A DNA stretch of 45,212 nt. Source: JBNJGT01 sp051819765 (GTDB lineage: Archaea > Nanobdellota > Nanobdellia > Woesearchaeales > JACJVW01). Below the pieces are notes generated by a model. It was not told the origin of the DNA. It saw only the letters and a list, made by a program, of their open reading frames with translations, and searched no databases. Location: positions 1 to 45,212 of the forward strand of contig JBNJGT010000005.1 of NCBI GenBank assembly GCA_051819765.1, written 5' to 3'. Each line of letters starts with the position of its first letter. Position 1 is the first letter of the stretch. Positions 31,082 to 39,555 of the stretch are shown here, piece by piece. A program made the translations under genes and the position numbers.

Positions 31082-31804
31082 ATGGTTAGACCCTCACAGA
31101 GCCAAATGCTTGTTCAACCAGAGTTTTCATTTGAGATTGAACCCCTCTTCTGGACCCTGGCTTTCCTCACCCTTGGCGCAGGCTACCTGTATCGGTCAAG
31201 AAAACCAGGTCTCCTTGCCGCAACCCTTGCCGGAAGCTTCATCGGCGGAAAGCTTGCCTACGTCTTCCTCAAAGGAGGTTCCTTTAGTATCCTGGGCTAT
31301 GACTCCATCGGCTTTCCCATCGGTGGCGCCATCGCTTTTCTCGTCTACAGCCATATCAAGAGACCCAATATGAAGCATATGGCACGCGAGGCAGACACCA
31401 TAGCGCTCTTCTGCGGCCTGTTCATCTTCATCATCAGGATCGGCTGTTTCCTGGATGGCCATCTCCTGGGAAAGATCACTGACCTGCCCTGGTGTGTTGC
31501 AAAATTCGGGCATTGCGTCCATCCCGTTGGCCTTTACTATAGCCTCTCCGGCCTTGCCATATTCATTTTTCTCTGGAACAAAAAGAAGCGCTTCCATGGA
31601 GAGATAAGCATCCTCTTCCTTGCCCTCTTCGCCCTCTACCGCTTCGTGTTCGACTTCTTCCGCCTCTTTCCCGATCAGATGTGGGGTCCTTTGTCCAACC
31701 GCCAATGGATCACCCTGATTATCATGATTGCTGGCATAACAATCCTCATTCGTGAATATCAGGTCCACAGAGTGATTCATAAAAATTCAGATACTGGGGG
31801 ATAA
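31082..31804 (+). CDS. Lgt-like (prolipoprotein diacylglyceryl transferase family) membrane protein
   Basis: The 240-residue protein has about seven transmembrane helices and the Lgt signature RIGCFLDGHLLGKITDLPW, followed by HPVGLYYSLSG and RFVFDFFRLFPDQ. Lgt transfers a lipid to the lipobox cysteine in bacteria; archaea use divergent relatives. Residues corresponding to E. coli Arg143 and the GR-DLPW element are kept, but the Lgt His-Gly-Gly element reads GFPIGG, so the mechanism may differ. Its shared promoter with a lipobox protein supports a role in archaeal lipoprotein lipidation. A second in-frame ATG at 31106 is possible. It overlaps the convergent glycosyltransferase gene by 59 bp. 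Confidence 0.82.
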   Translation: MVRPSQSQMLVQPEFSFEIEPLFWTLAFLTLGAGYLYRSRKPGLLAATLAGSFIGGKLAYVFLKGGSFSILGYDSIGFPIGGAIAFLVYSHIKRPNMKHMAREADTIALFCGLFIFIIRIGCFLDGHLLGKITDLPWCVAKFGHCVHPVGLYYSLSGLAIFIFLWNKKKRFHGEISILFLALFALYRFVFDFFRLFPDQMWGPLSNRQWITLIIMIAGITILIREYQVHRVIHKNSDTGG

Positions 31805-32846
31805 CCTCCTCAGCTACATAGTTTTGTGACTTATCATAACCCTCCCGACCCATTCGGGCCTGTAAATCTGGATCCCTATATAGTCGCTTCATGCATTGCA
31901 ATAGATCACCCTCTTTCTCAAATAAAAAGCCATTTCTGCCAGGATCAATCAAGTCAGGAGCAGAATAAACCGATGCAGAACAGATGACCGGCAGTGAAAG
32001 ACGCATCGCTTCAAGCAAGACCAAGCCTTGTTGCTCGATTAAGGAAGGCAATATAAAAATGCGGGAACGTCCATATTCTGAACCGATAGAGTGGTGAGCG
32101 ATGTGGCCTGTAAATAGTACATTCCTTTCCATACCACTAGACACGACATAGCGCTGCAATCTGGCCTGAAGAGGTCCTTCTCCCACTATCCTAAGAGTTG
32201 CCGAAGGGTTTGAATGCACAAAGTGCCGGAATACCCGGAGTAGTGAAAACAGACCCTTCTCACGATCAAGACGGCCCACATATAAAAAATCAGTATCTTT
32301 AATCATATTTCCGCCATTAATACTAATAACATTGCTGAGATGATAAACCTTATATGATAGATATAATTGATTAAAGATTTTTTGAGAAAGAGTGATCACA
32401 GCATCGCAGCGTTTACAAAGCAAATCGATTGAATGTGTAACGTATCTTCGAGTGACGTGCCCGAGTAAACTATTCCATGAATATTGTTCTGGCGCAATAT
32501 GATAAGTATATACTAGTTTTGCCCCATTTCCCCGCGCAACCTTATACGCCAGTCGAGCAAGTGGGCTGATAGTATGAAAATGGACCACATCCATTTTGTT
32601 CATTAGACGTTTGAGTGTATACTTTCTTGGTACAGCAAAATAAAGATTGCGCTTTGGAAACTTGAGGCTATTACATCTGTATACAGAAACACCATTTACT
32701 CGTTCGAAATGAGGCTGAAACGGCCTGCCAGACGTAATGACAGACACATCATGATATGTGCTTAAGCCCTCTGCAAGATTCTTCACACTAACCCCAATCC
32801 CCCCAAAGCAAGGTTGATAGACATCAGATATAAAACAGATACGCAT
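31746..32846 (-). CDS. GT4-family glycosyltransferase
   Basis: This 366-residue GT-B enzyme starts MRICFISDVYQPCFGGIGVS, with the glycine loop that binds the acceptor, and has the donor-site motif LPSLIEQQGLVLLEAM (EX7E) and FLYVGRLDREKGLFSLLR in the C-terminal half. It would add a hexose from a nucleotide sugar to a lipid or glycan. The ATG at 32846 overlaps the stop of the preceding radical SAM gene by one base, which suggests one operon for surface glycolipid or glycan synthesis. This stretch is more AT-rich than its neighbours. Confidence 0.88.
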   Translation of the reverse strand: MRICFISDVYQPCFGGIGVSVKNLAEGLSTYHDVSVITSGRPFQPHFERVNGVSVYRCNSLKFPKRNLYFAVPRKYTLKRLMNKMDVVHFHTISPLARLAYKVARGNGAKLVYTYHIAPEQYSWNSLLGHVTRRYVTHSIDLLCKRCDAVITLSQKIFNQLYLSYKVYHLSNVISINGGNMIKDTDFLYVGRLDREKGLFSLLRVFRHFVHSNPSATLRIVGEGPLQARLQRYVVSSGMERNVLFTGHIAHHSIGSEYGRSRIFILPSLIEQQGLVLLEAMRLSLPVICSASVYSAPDLIDPGRNGFLFEKEGDLLQCMKRLYRDPDLQARMGREGYDKSQNYVAEEVIPQYLNFYESLCGPDIHE

Positions 32847-34354
32847 CAGTACCACCGTGGTTTGATTGAATAGTTATGCTCTTTTTTGAAGAGGACTTGT
32901 CGTGCTATACCATAAGTATAACGCATTATCATATACAATTTTGACAATGCGAGACGTTTTGACGCATATTTTCGTCGGCGATACAAGCGACCTACAAACC
33001 ACCACCCCAAAGTATCACGGATACAATGTACCCTGATCTCATTCTTGAGCATTTGAATCTGAAGACCCACCCGCGAAAGGAAGCGGGATCGCGCAACCGG
33101 ATTCACGAAGTTATAGAACCGGAAGGACTTCTGCTCAAGAAGGCCATCCGCATCAAGCTCCGAAAAATACTTAGTGCCGGGATTGGGGGTGAGAGGGATA
33201 GGCACACCGATATCATACGGGATCTTTGACAGCTGCTGATAGAAGCGACGCAGGGAGGATTTGGTCTCCTCAGGTATCCCATAGATATAGGTGGCTATGG
33301 AGAGCACCGTAGGATATCGCCGGACCATTCCAAACGCCTCTTTGACCGTACTGTAGGTATACCCTGTCTTTTCCAAAGAGGCAAGCTCAGAATCATCAGG
33401 CCGTTCCACACCGATCATGACCTGCCTGACCCCTGCCTGGACCTGACGGGCGAATATCCCAGCCTTCTCATCCCGGACAAGATAATCAGCACGCATCCAT
33501 ACCGAATGCGTAAGCCGTAATCCTGAGTCGATCAACAATTTCGCAAACTGCGTGTTCCACTTCGGATCCACATTCCAGGTAGGATCAACCCAACAGAAGG
33601 TCTTTCGGTCGTACACCCGTGCCAGGTGCTGTACTTCTTCCATGGTCTTTTCCGGTGATTTGGTACGGTAGCAGGGTACAACCCTATCGCCTGCTGCCTG
33701 TCCGAACTGCTTCCATAGCACGCAAAAATTGCAGGAACAGGTACAACCCCGGGAATGTTCCACTGCCACTAGATCAGGATGGGACCTTGCTCCCGTGCCA
33801 TAGCGATCCATGGGCAAGAGGTCATAGGCAGCCATAGGAAGGCTTTCCATATCCACCGGCGGCCCAAACGGATTTGACACGATCTGGCCCCTTGCCACAT
33901 AGGAAAGGTTGGGAACTGAGGAAAAATCCCTTCCACCACGCAACTCACCAACGAGATCCCGCAAAGGATATTCTCCCTCACCCCTGATGACAAAATCCAC
34001 AGGCTGATTAAGCAGTGTGTCTCCCACCATGTAACTGAAATGAGGGCCACCTGCAACAACCACGGTAGAGGGCATCATCTCCTTCACAAACCCGGCAAGC
34101 CGCACCGCTTCGTGGGCGGAAACAGTCTCTTCTCCCAAACACACCACATCAGGAATTGATTCGAATACATATTCTTTTGTTGCCTTCCACCCCATACCAA
34201 GCACCGGACAATCCAATATCTCCACAGTCACATCAGGATACGCCTTCCTGAGCACAGCAGCCATTGACGCGAACCCCAGCGGCTGCCAGAAACTGCTTCG
34301 CTCGGAATGGAAAGCCCACAGATACCGGGGCGGCCGTACCATAAGGATCTTCAT
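32846..34354 (-). CDS. B12-binding/radical SAM protein
   Basis: The 502-residue protein has an N-terminal cobalamin-binding-like Rossmann domain (residues 1-150, with AGGPHFSYM and FVIRGEGEYPLRDL) and a radical SAM domain with the cluster motif CTCSCNFC (Cx3Cx2C). The GVERPDDSELASLEKTGYT segment is typical of the B12/radical SAM group that includes BchE, HpnP/HpnR and methyltransferases. The canonical DxHxxG cobalamin ligand is not evident, so B12 may bind base-off without the histidine or not at all. It is in an operon with a glycosyltransferase, pointing to lipid or surface glycan modification rather than tetrapyrrole work. Confidence 0.85.
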   Translation of the reverse strand: MKILMVRPPRYLWAFHSERSSFWQPLGFASMAAVLRKAYPDVTVEILDCPVLGMGWKATKEYVFESIPDVVCLGEETVSAHEAVRLAGFVKEMMPSTVVVAGGPHFSYMVGDTLLNQPVDFVIRGEGEYPLRDLVGELRGGRDFSSVPNLSYVARGQIVSNPFGPPVDMESLPMAAYDLLPMDRYGTGARSHPDLVAVEHSRGCTCSCNFCVLWKQFGQAAGDRVVPCYRTKSPEKTMEEVQHLARVYDRKTFCWVDPTWNVDPKWNTQFAKLLIDSGLRLTHSVWMRADYLVRDEKAGIFARQVQAGVRQVMIGVERPDDSELASLEKTGYTYSTVKEAFGMVRRYPTVLSIATYIYGIPEETKSSLRRFYQQLSKIPYDIGVPIPLTPNPGTKYFSELDADGLLEQKSFRFYNFVNPVARSRFLSRVGLQIQMLKNEIRVHCIRDTLGWWFVGRLYRRRKYASKRLALSKLYMIMRYTYGIARQVLFKKEHNYSIKPRWY

Positions 34355-34379
34355 ACCATCTGTTGTCCAGGCAGGGTTT

Positions 34380-34532
34380 TTATTTTTATCCGTTCTAAAT
34401 TCATAGTATTTTAAATATTAATAAATATGTTTATAGTACTACTTAAAAAAATATTCAAAAAATAATGAATAATAATATTTAAAAAAGCAATAATAAAAAC
34501 ATTTAAAAATATATGAATTGATAGAACCCTCA
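34380..34532. promoter_or_regulatory. very AT-rich intergenic region with operator-like repeats
   Basis: About 150 bp are almost entirely A and T, with repeated near-copies of ATTTAAAAA (for example 34479-34487 and 34501-34509) and several TATA-like stretches. The last, TTTAAAAATATAT, is 25 bp before the AbrB-like start at 34533; another serves the radical SAM gene on the other strand (about 34378-34390). The repeats may be binding sites for the adjacent AbrB-like regulator. Confidence 0.5.
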
Positions 34533-34841
34533 ATGGTACAACGCAGGGTTCAGCAGACAAATAAATCGCAACTCACCCTTACGATACCAAAAACGTTTGC
34601 TGAACTCCTGGGTTACTCCAGGACAACTGTCCTCTCATTCTCATTGGATAAAGAACGCATGATCACACTCAAGAGAGCAAAGCATGCGAACAAGTCCACG
34701 AGAATGAAAGTACAGCGCACTGCCAACAGGCAGTACACAATCACCATTCCCAAGCAACTCGCGACAGCTCTGGGAATCAAGAAAGGTGACACCTTAAGCT
34801 TCGGTCTGTCACCAGACCTTGAGCTTATAATCAAAAAATGA
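34533..34841 (+). CDS. tandem AbrB/SpoVT-domain DNA-binding protein
   Basis: The 102-residue protein contains two swapped-hairpin AbrB-type domains: residues about 1-47 (SQLTLTIPKTFAELLGYSRT) and about 55-102 (RQYTITIPKQLATALGIKKG). In most regulators the domain occurs once and the protein dimerises; here one chain carries both halves. It should bind AT-rich DNA, probably its own upstream region, and regulate the next gene, which it overlaps by ATGA (34838-34841). The ATG at 34533 fits a leaderless start better than the upstream TTG. Confidence 0.82.
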   Translation: MVQRRVQQTNKSQLTLTIPKTFAELLGYSRTTVLSFSLDKERMITLKRAKHANKSTRMKVQRTANRQYTITIPKQLATALGIKKGDTLSFGLSPDLELIIKK

Positions 34842-37800
34842 AAAGAGGTCAGATAACAGCATTCATCATCGTAGGACTAGTTATACTCATGTCCATCATG
34901 CTGATTGTCTTTCTCAATACAGACCAATCCAGTGAAACCCCTTCCCCCGTCACTAACGCAGACGCCCAAAAGATCAATATATACCTGAAATCCTGTCTTG
35001 AAGAAGTGACACCCCCGCTGGTGAAAACCATGACGACCGAGGGAGGAATCCTCAATGGATCACGTCTTGAGAACATAACATACCAAAACACGACATATCC
35101 GTTCCATACCGATTACAGACACCAGCATGGAAAAGTCAACGAACTTATAACCAGGACCACTATGGAGAAGAGCCTGAACCAGCACATCCAAAACGACGTG
35201 CAACGCTGCATAAACCTGACTGTTTTCGAACAGAACGGCTACCAGATTGAAGAAGGGACACCAGCAGTCACAACAAATATAGGAGTCAAAGAGATTTTTG
35301 TCTCCCTGAGCTACCCAATCCGGCTCTCAAAGTTTGATTTCTCCATAAGCAGCGAGGATACAAGCATAACAGTCGATAGCTACCTTGGCTACTTTTTTGA
35401 CCTGCGCACCCAGATAGTCAACGCTGAGATTGAGGATCGCTTTTTTGACATCGACAAGTGGATGCGATACAACGGTGATACGATAATCAAACGTGCCCGC
35501 CCCTATCCTGACACAGTATATTCATTCAGGCGATTCAATGAGAAAGCTGGAGCTCTTGAACGCTTCAAATTCGCAGTCAAAGGCTTTGAGACAGTTGAAT
35601 ACGCTGATCACCCCTCAGACCTTCCGATAAACCCCATCAGCGGTTACTGCCTGACCCCTGACAAGAATTGCCATGCCAACCCGGTTGACCAAGGTGCCTG
35701 TACTGATGCCGGAGGGCTTGAGGTCCAGCCGAACCCGTCAGATGAAGAATGCAGGGGGACCTCACGTATCATGGATAGGGCCGGGAAAGCGATTCCAAAA
35801 CCCTTACGGTTCCTGGAAGAGTGCCGATTCGGAGAATGCCGGGACTGCCCCGACGGTCACAAACATGGGGAATCCTGGTGTATATACGAAGGACCGGTCG
35901 GCGATGGATGGGACCAGCCCGGCAGCAGACACTATGTCAGAAAATGCTTTGACGGACAGATCATCACTGAACCATGCAGGGATTATCGTGAAGAGATTTG
36001 CGTTGAGAACCAGACACTCACCACTGCGATCTGCAGGCCAAATAGATGGTATGATTGTGCAGTACAGACCAACCAGGCTGATTGCGAGGACGAATCAAAA
36101 CGGGACTGTGACTGGAGCCCCGCACTCATCCAGCAAGATCAGGTAACCTTCGGCATCAAACGCCAGACCCATCTGTGCCACCCAGAAGTGCCACCTGGCT
36201 TTAAGCACTGGGTCATGCCAATGAATGATGTTTGCCAGATGGCAAGCGAACACAGGGAGTGCGATGGGTATTACTGCCCATCAAAGATGTATGACCGCAT
36301 AAGCCTGAACTGCATGTATCAGGGTGACTGCGGTGCAGGTCGCAATGTGATGGAAGAATTGACCACAGGCGGGTTTATCACAGTGAACCAAAGCCCCGCC
36401 CTTTACACAGTGACCAACAGGACCAATCCTGGTGCTCAAAGCATCCTGGAACTCAAGACATACGCAATGAACCAGGCTAACCCTCAGACCTTCTCTAATC
36501 CCGCGGGCACACCTGAAGCAATCATGCAGGCGATGCAGGATTTCCTTGACAAAGCAAGTGGGTGGGATGCCTGCGACTTCTGCGATTGCGTGGCTGGCGT
36601 CCCGGTCGGAGGATGCGCACAGGATAAGCTTATCACCTACCCCTTCCTCTGCCTTGCCTGGGAAGCGCCAGACGGTGCCCCAGAGTGTGAACAATGCCAG
36701 AACATGACTGGTCCCTGTACAGAATACCGCTGCAGGAGCATCGGCAAGCAATGCATCTATGAAGAGATTGACGGGTTCGGATACTGCACAAGTCCGGCTC
36801 CTGATACCATCGGTCCCTCAATCACACTGGTCAACGCGACAACCAAAGACCAATCAAGCCTGGAACAAGGGGCACCCACATGGTTTGGGTACAACCCACC
36901 GGAGACCTATTGGCTCTGCAACGGGAACGACTGTTATGATGATCAAATCGGAGATGACGGCCTGGAAGCCAACTCACGGATCCAACTACAGTTCAACCTT
37001 TCAGAGCCAGCAAAATGCAAAGCATTCCCGCTCCCGATCTGGGAATATGATGACATCCCCCTGTTCGCAAGCGACGAATACGTGAAAACCTTCAACACCT
37101 CATTCACCTATGACAATTACATCCGCTCAACAGACCGCATGCAGGACTATCTTGAATCATTGACAGGATATGCGCAATTCTACATGCTCATGAACTCCAC
37201 CGAGATCTATAAGCTTGTGGAAAGCATGACACACACAGCCGCAGACCTCATGAGTGAATTTGGGATGGACCCCACCCCCGCCATAGCTCTCTGGGATAAC
37301 TTCACTGTCACACTCTTCCCGCAGATTGAGGACTTCCTAGATCCCATCCAGGATGGGATAGAAACGTACATGGCGCAGCTTGAATCAAAGCAGCAGAGCA
37401 TTTTTGTCAAATGCAAAGACCGTGCCGGCAATATCCAAGAGAATGAGATCCTCATCTTGTACAGTATCGCCCCTGACAGGACTCCACCCAAGATTCGCCA
37501 TGTATCACCTGCCAACACGAGCGCAACCCCAGACCCCAGCAACATAACCGTCAGGTTCAATGAGCCTGTGGAGTGCAAGTACTCCTACACGAATAAAGGA
37601 TATGACACCATGACAGATTACATGGACTGCCCCTTATCAATCTTTGACCTGTTCAAGAAAGGATACGCTTGCACCATGAGACTTGAGTTCACCGATGATC
37701 CCGAACACATCTACCTCGCCTGCCTTGATCAACCACAGATAGAATACGGATTCAATATAACCCTCCAGAACACCACAGGGGTGACAACCCCTTCTCCCGT

Positions 37801-38140
37801 GAACCAACCAACAGGGCTTTCAAGTAGGGTATATACAAAAGAACATAAGATAACAATCAAAAAGCCTTTTAAGCTTCCTTCCAATTGGAGTCTCAGCTAC
37901 AAGACAGGTCCCAGAGTAAGCCTCAATCTCAACCTGACCAGGGATTTCAAGTGCAAATACGCAAATGAAAGCAAGCCGTACAAGGATATGGTACTCACAT
38001 TCGGGTGCAATAACAAGACCTGCTCAACAGTCATCAAGCCACCTACGACGCCAAAAACAACCCATATACGCTGCGTAAAGGACAGGAACGTGACCAGGAA
38101 CGAGGGAAGATTCCACCTGAGATACTCAGAGGATATCTAG
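34838..38140 (+). CDS. large exported cysteine-rich protein with KRGQ-type N-terminus
   Basis: The 1100-residue protein begins MKRGQITAFIIVGLVILMSI, a class III (pilin-like) signal or anchor also common in DPANN surface proteins; the rest should lie outside the cell. A mixed domain (30-260) is followed by a Cys-rich part (about 265-650) with the GESWCIYEGPVGDGWDQPGS and YREEICVENQTLT elements. Immunoglobulin-like segments close the chain (DRTPPKIRHVSPANTSATPD at about 880, and a last one near 1020). Many N-x-S/T sites suggest N-glycosylation. Its translation is coupled to the tandem AbrB regulator. Function unknown; adhesion or cell-cell contact is a guess. Confidence 0.85.
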   Translation: MKRGQITAFIIVGLVILMSIMLIVFLNTDQSSETPSPVTNADAQKINIYLKSCLEEVTPPLVKTMTTEGGILNGSRLENITYQNTTYPFHTDYRHQHGKVNELITRTTMEKSLNQHIQNDVQRCINLTVFEQNGYQIEEGTPAVTTNIGVKEIFVSLSYPIRLSKFDFSISSEDTSITVDSYLGYFFDLRTQIVNAEIEDRFFDIDKWMRYNGDTIIKRARPYPDTVYSFRRFNEKAGALERFKFAVKGFETVEYADHPSDLPINPISGYCLTPDKNCHANPVDQGACTDAGGLEVQPNPSDEECRGTSRIMDRAGKAIPKPLRFLEECRFGECRDCPDGHKHGESWCIYEGPVGDGWDQPGSRHYVRKCFDGQIITEPCRDYREEICVENQTLTTAICRPNRWYDCAVQTNQADCEDESKRDCDWSPALIQQDQVTFGIKRQTHLCHPEVPPGFKHWVMPMNDVCQMASEHRECDGYYCPSKMYDRISLNCMYQGDCGAGRNVMEELTTGGFITVNQSPALYTVTNRTNPGAQSILELKTYAMNQANPQTFSNPAGTPEAIMQAMQDFLDKASGWDACDFCDCVAGVPVGGCAQDKLITYPFLCLAWEAPDGAPECEQCQNMTGPCTEYRCRSIGKQCIYEEIDGFGYCTSPAPDTIGPSITLVNATTKDQSSLEQGAPTWFGYNPPETYWLCNGNDCYDDQIGDDGLEANSRIQLQFNLSEPAKCKAFPLPIWEYDDIPLFASDEYVKTFNTSFTYDNYIRSTDRMQDYLESLTGYAQFYMLMNSTEIYKLVESMTHTAADLMSEFGMDPTPAIALWDNFTVTLFPQIEDFLDPIQDGIETYMAQLESKQQSIFVKCKDRAGNIQENEILILYSIAPDRTPPKIRHVSPANTSATPDPSNITVRFNEPVECKYSYTNKGYDTMTDYMDCPLSIFDLFKKGYACTMRLEFTDDPEHIYLACLDQPQIEYGFNITLQNTTGVTTPSPVNQPTGLSSRVYTKEHKITIKKPFKLPSNWSLSYKTGPRVSLNLNLTRDFKCKYANESKPYKDMVLTFGCNNKTCSTVIKPPTTPKTTHIRCVKDRNVTRNEGRFHLRYSEDI

Positions 38141-38917
38141 GCGCCTGATATACCTGATCTTGACTTTATGCGCTAGCAGGACTCGCACGACCGCTGCGAA
38201 CACCTCACGGTTCGATCTGATCTGCAGGATCGTTCTTCGTTTAACAACGGTAATCCCTGAAATCTTGTGCAGGGCAGCCAATGTTTTTTCAGGCATGGTC
38301 TTATACCCGACTTCAAGACAGGTAGGCATGGTCAATGGTCCAGAGTAGGTTAACTGTCCATCCTTGAGGATACCCATGTCTGTACAGACTGACTCCAGCT
38401 CCGTGAGTGTATGGGAACTGATAATATACGCCGCTTTCCGTCCCCGTATCAGTTCCTTGACCTGACTGATCATACCAGGGTCAAGCCCGCTGAAAGGCTC
38501 ATCAAGCAGAATGACATCAGGGTTTCCCAGAAAAGCGATACAGATTCCCACCATCTTTCGCATGCCATGGGACAAATGCGTTATCCTTGAATGAAATAAT
38601 GAATCGATTGAAAGGGCTCGCATGAGAACCCACGGATCTTCCCCTTTGATCTTACCGAAAAAACGAAGCAACTCATCAGCCCGCATATGACCGGGCAAGG
38701 TTTCATCCTGTGGCAAGAAACCAACACGACCACCCTGTGTGACCGTTCCAGAGCTCGGACGCACAAGCCCCGCACACAGTGAAAGCAAGGTTGTTTTTCC
38801 AGCGCCATTATGGCCGATCAACCCATAGACCATCTCCGGTGTGAGTGAAAGATTGACATCCATGAGTGCTTCCGTACCCAACGCATAGCGCTTTGATACA
38901 GCATCCAAAGTCATCAT
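38126..38917 (-). CDS. ABC transporter ATP-binding protein
   Basis: This 263-residue ATPase has Walker A GLIGHNGAGKTTLLS, a Q-loop in VGFLPQDETLPG, a degenerate signature THLSHGMRKMVGI (LSHGM for LSGGQ) and Walker B VILLDEPFSGLDPGM, followed by the switch His in ISSHTLTELES. The type is that of ABC-2 exporters. It starts at ATGATG overlapping the stop of the permease gene. With the permease it forms a small exporter, co-located with two Cys-repeat proteins. Its 3' end overlaps the large exported protein gene by 15 bp. Confidence 0.92.
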   Translation of the reverse strand: MMTLDAVSKRYALGTEALMDVNLSLTPEMVYGLIGHNGAGKTTLLSLCAGLVRPSSGTVTQGGRVGFLPQDETLPGHMRADELLRFFGKIKGEDPWVLMRALSIDSLFHSRITHLSHGMRKMVGICIAFLGNPDVILLDEPFSGLDPGMISQVKELIRGRKAAYIISSHTLTELESVCTDMGILKDGQLTYSGPLTMPTCLEVGYKTMPEKTLAALHKISGITVVKRRTILQIRSNREVFAAVVRVLLAHKVKIRYIRRLDIL

Positions 38918-39555
38918 AGGTCCTTCACCCCAATATACAACCAGGCTAGTGATAGGCTGAAGAGGCTGAATAACAAAAACAAAAATCCACCCCAAAAAAG
39001 GTGCATACCTATATCAAAAGTGACATAAGACAAAGGAGAAGGCATGATAATCATCAACCCGAAAGCAAGTATTGATACAAGCAGCGCATGTTTGCCAAAG
39101 ACAAACGAGATCAATGTGATAAATGAAACCAAAAAAATCCCATAAAACACAAGGAAAAAGAGAGCAGCAGCCACAGCACTGTCCAATACAGTGGCATGAT
39201 ATACAAGCGGCAGGAGAGACAACATTAAGGTATATATCACAAGATTGAAAGCATTGCTCCCATAGACCCCCAAGACGAAATCCTTTCGTGCCAGCGCAGA
39301 CAGATAGTATCGATTGATTAGCTTATGGTTGTCATGGGCGATAATCAGGCTTACCACAGGCAAGACAAACAACAACACATAATAGAGGAATGACAAGTAA
39401 AGCGGTACCTGACGGGTCGGCGTGAATAATGCGAGAAAGTAGATCTTCTTGTAGTCCATGAAGAAAAGGAAAGAGAAAAGGATAGCTGAAACTAATGATA
39501 AGATGCCGGTACGCAACAACAGCTGCCGAATCCTGAATTTCATCCATTCAATCAT
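38914..39555 (-). CDS. ABC-2-type transporter permease
   Basis: The 213-residue protein has about six hydrophobic helices (for example LSLVSAILFSFLFFMDY, LYLSFLYYVLLFVLPVVSLI and LFWGGFLFLLFSLFSLSLAW) and no other motif. The position between the ATPase gene (4-bp overlap) and the Cys-repeat gene (8-bp overlap) supports the permease call. The substrate is unknown. Confidence 0.8.
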   Translation of the reverse strand: MIEWMKFRIRQLLLRTGILSLVSAILFSFLFFMDYKKIYFLALFTPTRQVPLYLSFLYYVLLFVLPVVSLIIAHDNHKLINRYYLSALARKDFVLGVYGSNAFNLVIYTLMLSLLPLVYHATVLDSAVAAALFFLVFYGIFLVSFITLISFVFGKHALLVSILAFGLMIIMPSPLSYVTFDIGMHLFWGGFLFLLFSLFSLSLAWLYIGVKDL

